Positions 5,537 through 5,921 of a stretch of DNA of 5,921 bases are shown one piece after another. The stretch is from Solirubrobacteraceae bacterium (lineage in GTDB: Bacteria > Actinomycetota > Thermoleophilia > Solirubrobacterales > Solirubrobacteraceae). Where the stretch lies: contig JAEMTR010000059.1 in the NCBI GenBank assembly GCA_016462245.1, positions 1 through 5,921 on the forward strand, given 5' to 3'. Each line of letters opens with the position of its first letter. Within the stretch, counting starts at the first letter, position 1. A program made the translations under genes and the position numbers. The notes under the pieces are model-generated. The model worked only from the letters and a program-made list of their open reading frames with translations. It did no database searches and had not been told where the DNA came from.

Positions 5537-5921
5537 CTAAAAGCCGACCGGGTGACGTACTGAGTAGCCGCTGCTGGAGCGCGCTCGGCTGTCCCAGCGC
5601 GTGCCGTCGTCCATTCCGGATGTGTCGTAGCGACGTACGCCTGATGGGGTCTTAATCGTCATGAACATGTGCCCGCCGTGAGCGTAGATCGTGATCCAGC
5701 GACCGCGGCCGGGGGCGCCCCAGTTCACAAAGCCGCCGGACGCCATCGGTGACTTGAGCAGGCCGGCCGCGTGCAGGACGTAGGAGACCGAACCAGAGCA
5801 GTCGTAGCCGCTCGAGTTGAAGGAAGCGTGGCCGCCGCCATAGAGATACGGCTTGCGGGCGATGCGGTTAGCGGCGCTAATCGCGCGGGCGATACGGACA
5901 GGAGAGCCACCGCCGCCGCCG
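5537..5921 (-). CDS. NlpC/P60-type peptidoglycan hydrolase, C-terminal domain (5' end outside window)
   Basis: Reading the minus strand into the TAG at 5537 gives 127 residues open to the right edge. The visible part begins with a glycine run (GGGGGSP), probably a linker. The domain follows: ARAISAANRIARKPYLYGGGH, then GYDCSGSVSYVLHAAGL with the catalytic cysteine at visible residue 41, SGGFVNWG, GRWITIYAHGGHMFMTI with the catalytic histidine at about 84, and a final RHPVGF. NlpC/P60 enzymes are papain-like cysteine peptidases that usually cut peptide stems of cell-wall peptidoglycan, so this one should be exported. The signal peptide and any wall-binding repeats would lie in the missing N-terminal part. 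An internal ATG at 5746 falls after the catalytic cysteine and is not the real start. No terminator is visible between it and the synthetase, so read-through is possible. The domain call is strong; the bond cleaved is not determinable. Confidence 0.88.
   Translation of the reverse strand, partial: GGGGGSPVRIARAISAANRIARKPYLYGGGHASFNSSGYDCSGSVSYVLHAAGLLKSPMASGGFVNWGAPGRGRWITIYAHGGHMFMTIKTPSGVRRYDTSGMDDGTRWDSRARSSSGYSVRHPVGF

Noticed and set aside
5428..5655. Plus-strand open frame of 75 codons across the synthetase/NlpC gap
   Set aside because: It is antisense to both flanking genes with no domain or start signals.
5906..5921. GGC-rich repeat at the right edge
   Set aside because: It reads in frame as a glycine linker (GGGGG) of the NlpC/P60 protein and is too short to be a separate repeat element.
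1..5921. RNA genes, insertion sequences, CRISPR arrays and defence or toxin-antitoxin systems
   Set aside because: Nearly every base is explained by six genes of known families, and the three gaps are about 60 bases each. I saw no tRNA-like cloverleaf, no terminal inverted repeats, no spaced direct repeats and no transposase or integrase motifs.

Overview
This is a compact, bacterial chromosome-like window with moderately high GC (about 60% by eye) and almost no non-coding DNA. I see six genes. Five are on the minus strand and one is on the plus strand, and the only gaps between them are three of about 60 bases. Recognisable family motifs support every gene call. The NlpC/P60 variant at the right edge, the GTG starts, the weak or absent Shine-Dalgarno sites and several -10 boxes sitting directly upstream of start codons suggest an actinobacterium, perhaps of the Thermoleophilia type. 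That placement is an inference from style, not from a marker gene.

Right to left, in the direction of minus-strand transcription: the C-terminal domain of an NlpC/P60 cell-wall hydrolase (its 5' end lies outside the window); a complete acetoacetyl-CoA synthetase (ANL superfamily); a complete non-hydrolysing UDP-GlcNAc 2-epimerase (WecB/MnaA type); and a membrane-embedded, BcsA/PgaC-like family 2 glycosyltransferase. The epimerase and glycosyltransferase overlap by four bases (GTGA) and are almost certainly co-transcribed and translationally coupled. The synthetase lies only 59 bases upstream of the epimerase, so it may share the transcript although its metabolic role looks unrelated.

The left part holds a short GroES-like (Cpn10) gene on the plus strand. 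It meets the glycosyltransferase tail to tail, and the two stop codons share the four bases CTAG. A 59-base divergent promoter region separates the GroES-like gene from a small cupin gene that runs off the left edge on the minus strand. Both start codons flanking that region lie only 6 to 11 bases from a -10-like hexamer, as expected for leaderless or near-leaderless mRNAs.

Functionally, the epimerase would supply UDP-ManNAc and the glycosyltransferase would polymerise or transfer a sugar at the membrane. This is a plausible minimal surface-polysaccharide pair, next to a wall hydrolase. The synthetase would activate acetoacetate to acetoacetyl-CoA. I found no RNA genes, mobile elements, CRISPR arrays or long repeats. 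The most unusual non-coding signal is a GAAA-capped hairpin that buries the epimerase ribosome-binding site, with a CCTCC anti-Shine-Dalgarno motif just upstream. I did not see a clearly new biological system.
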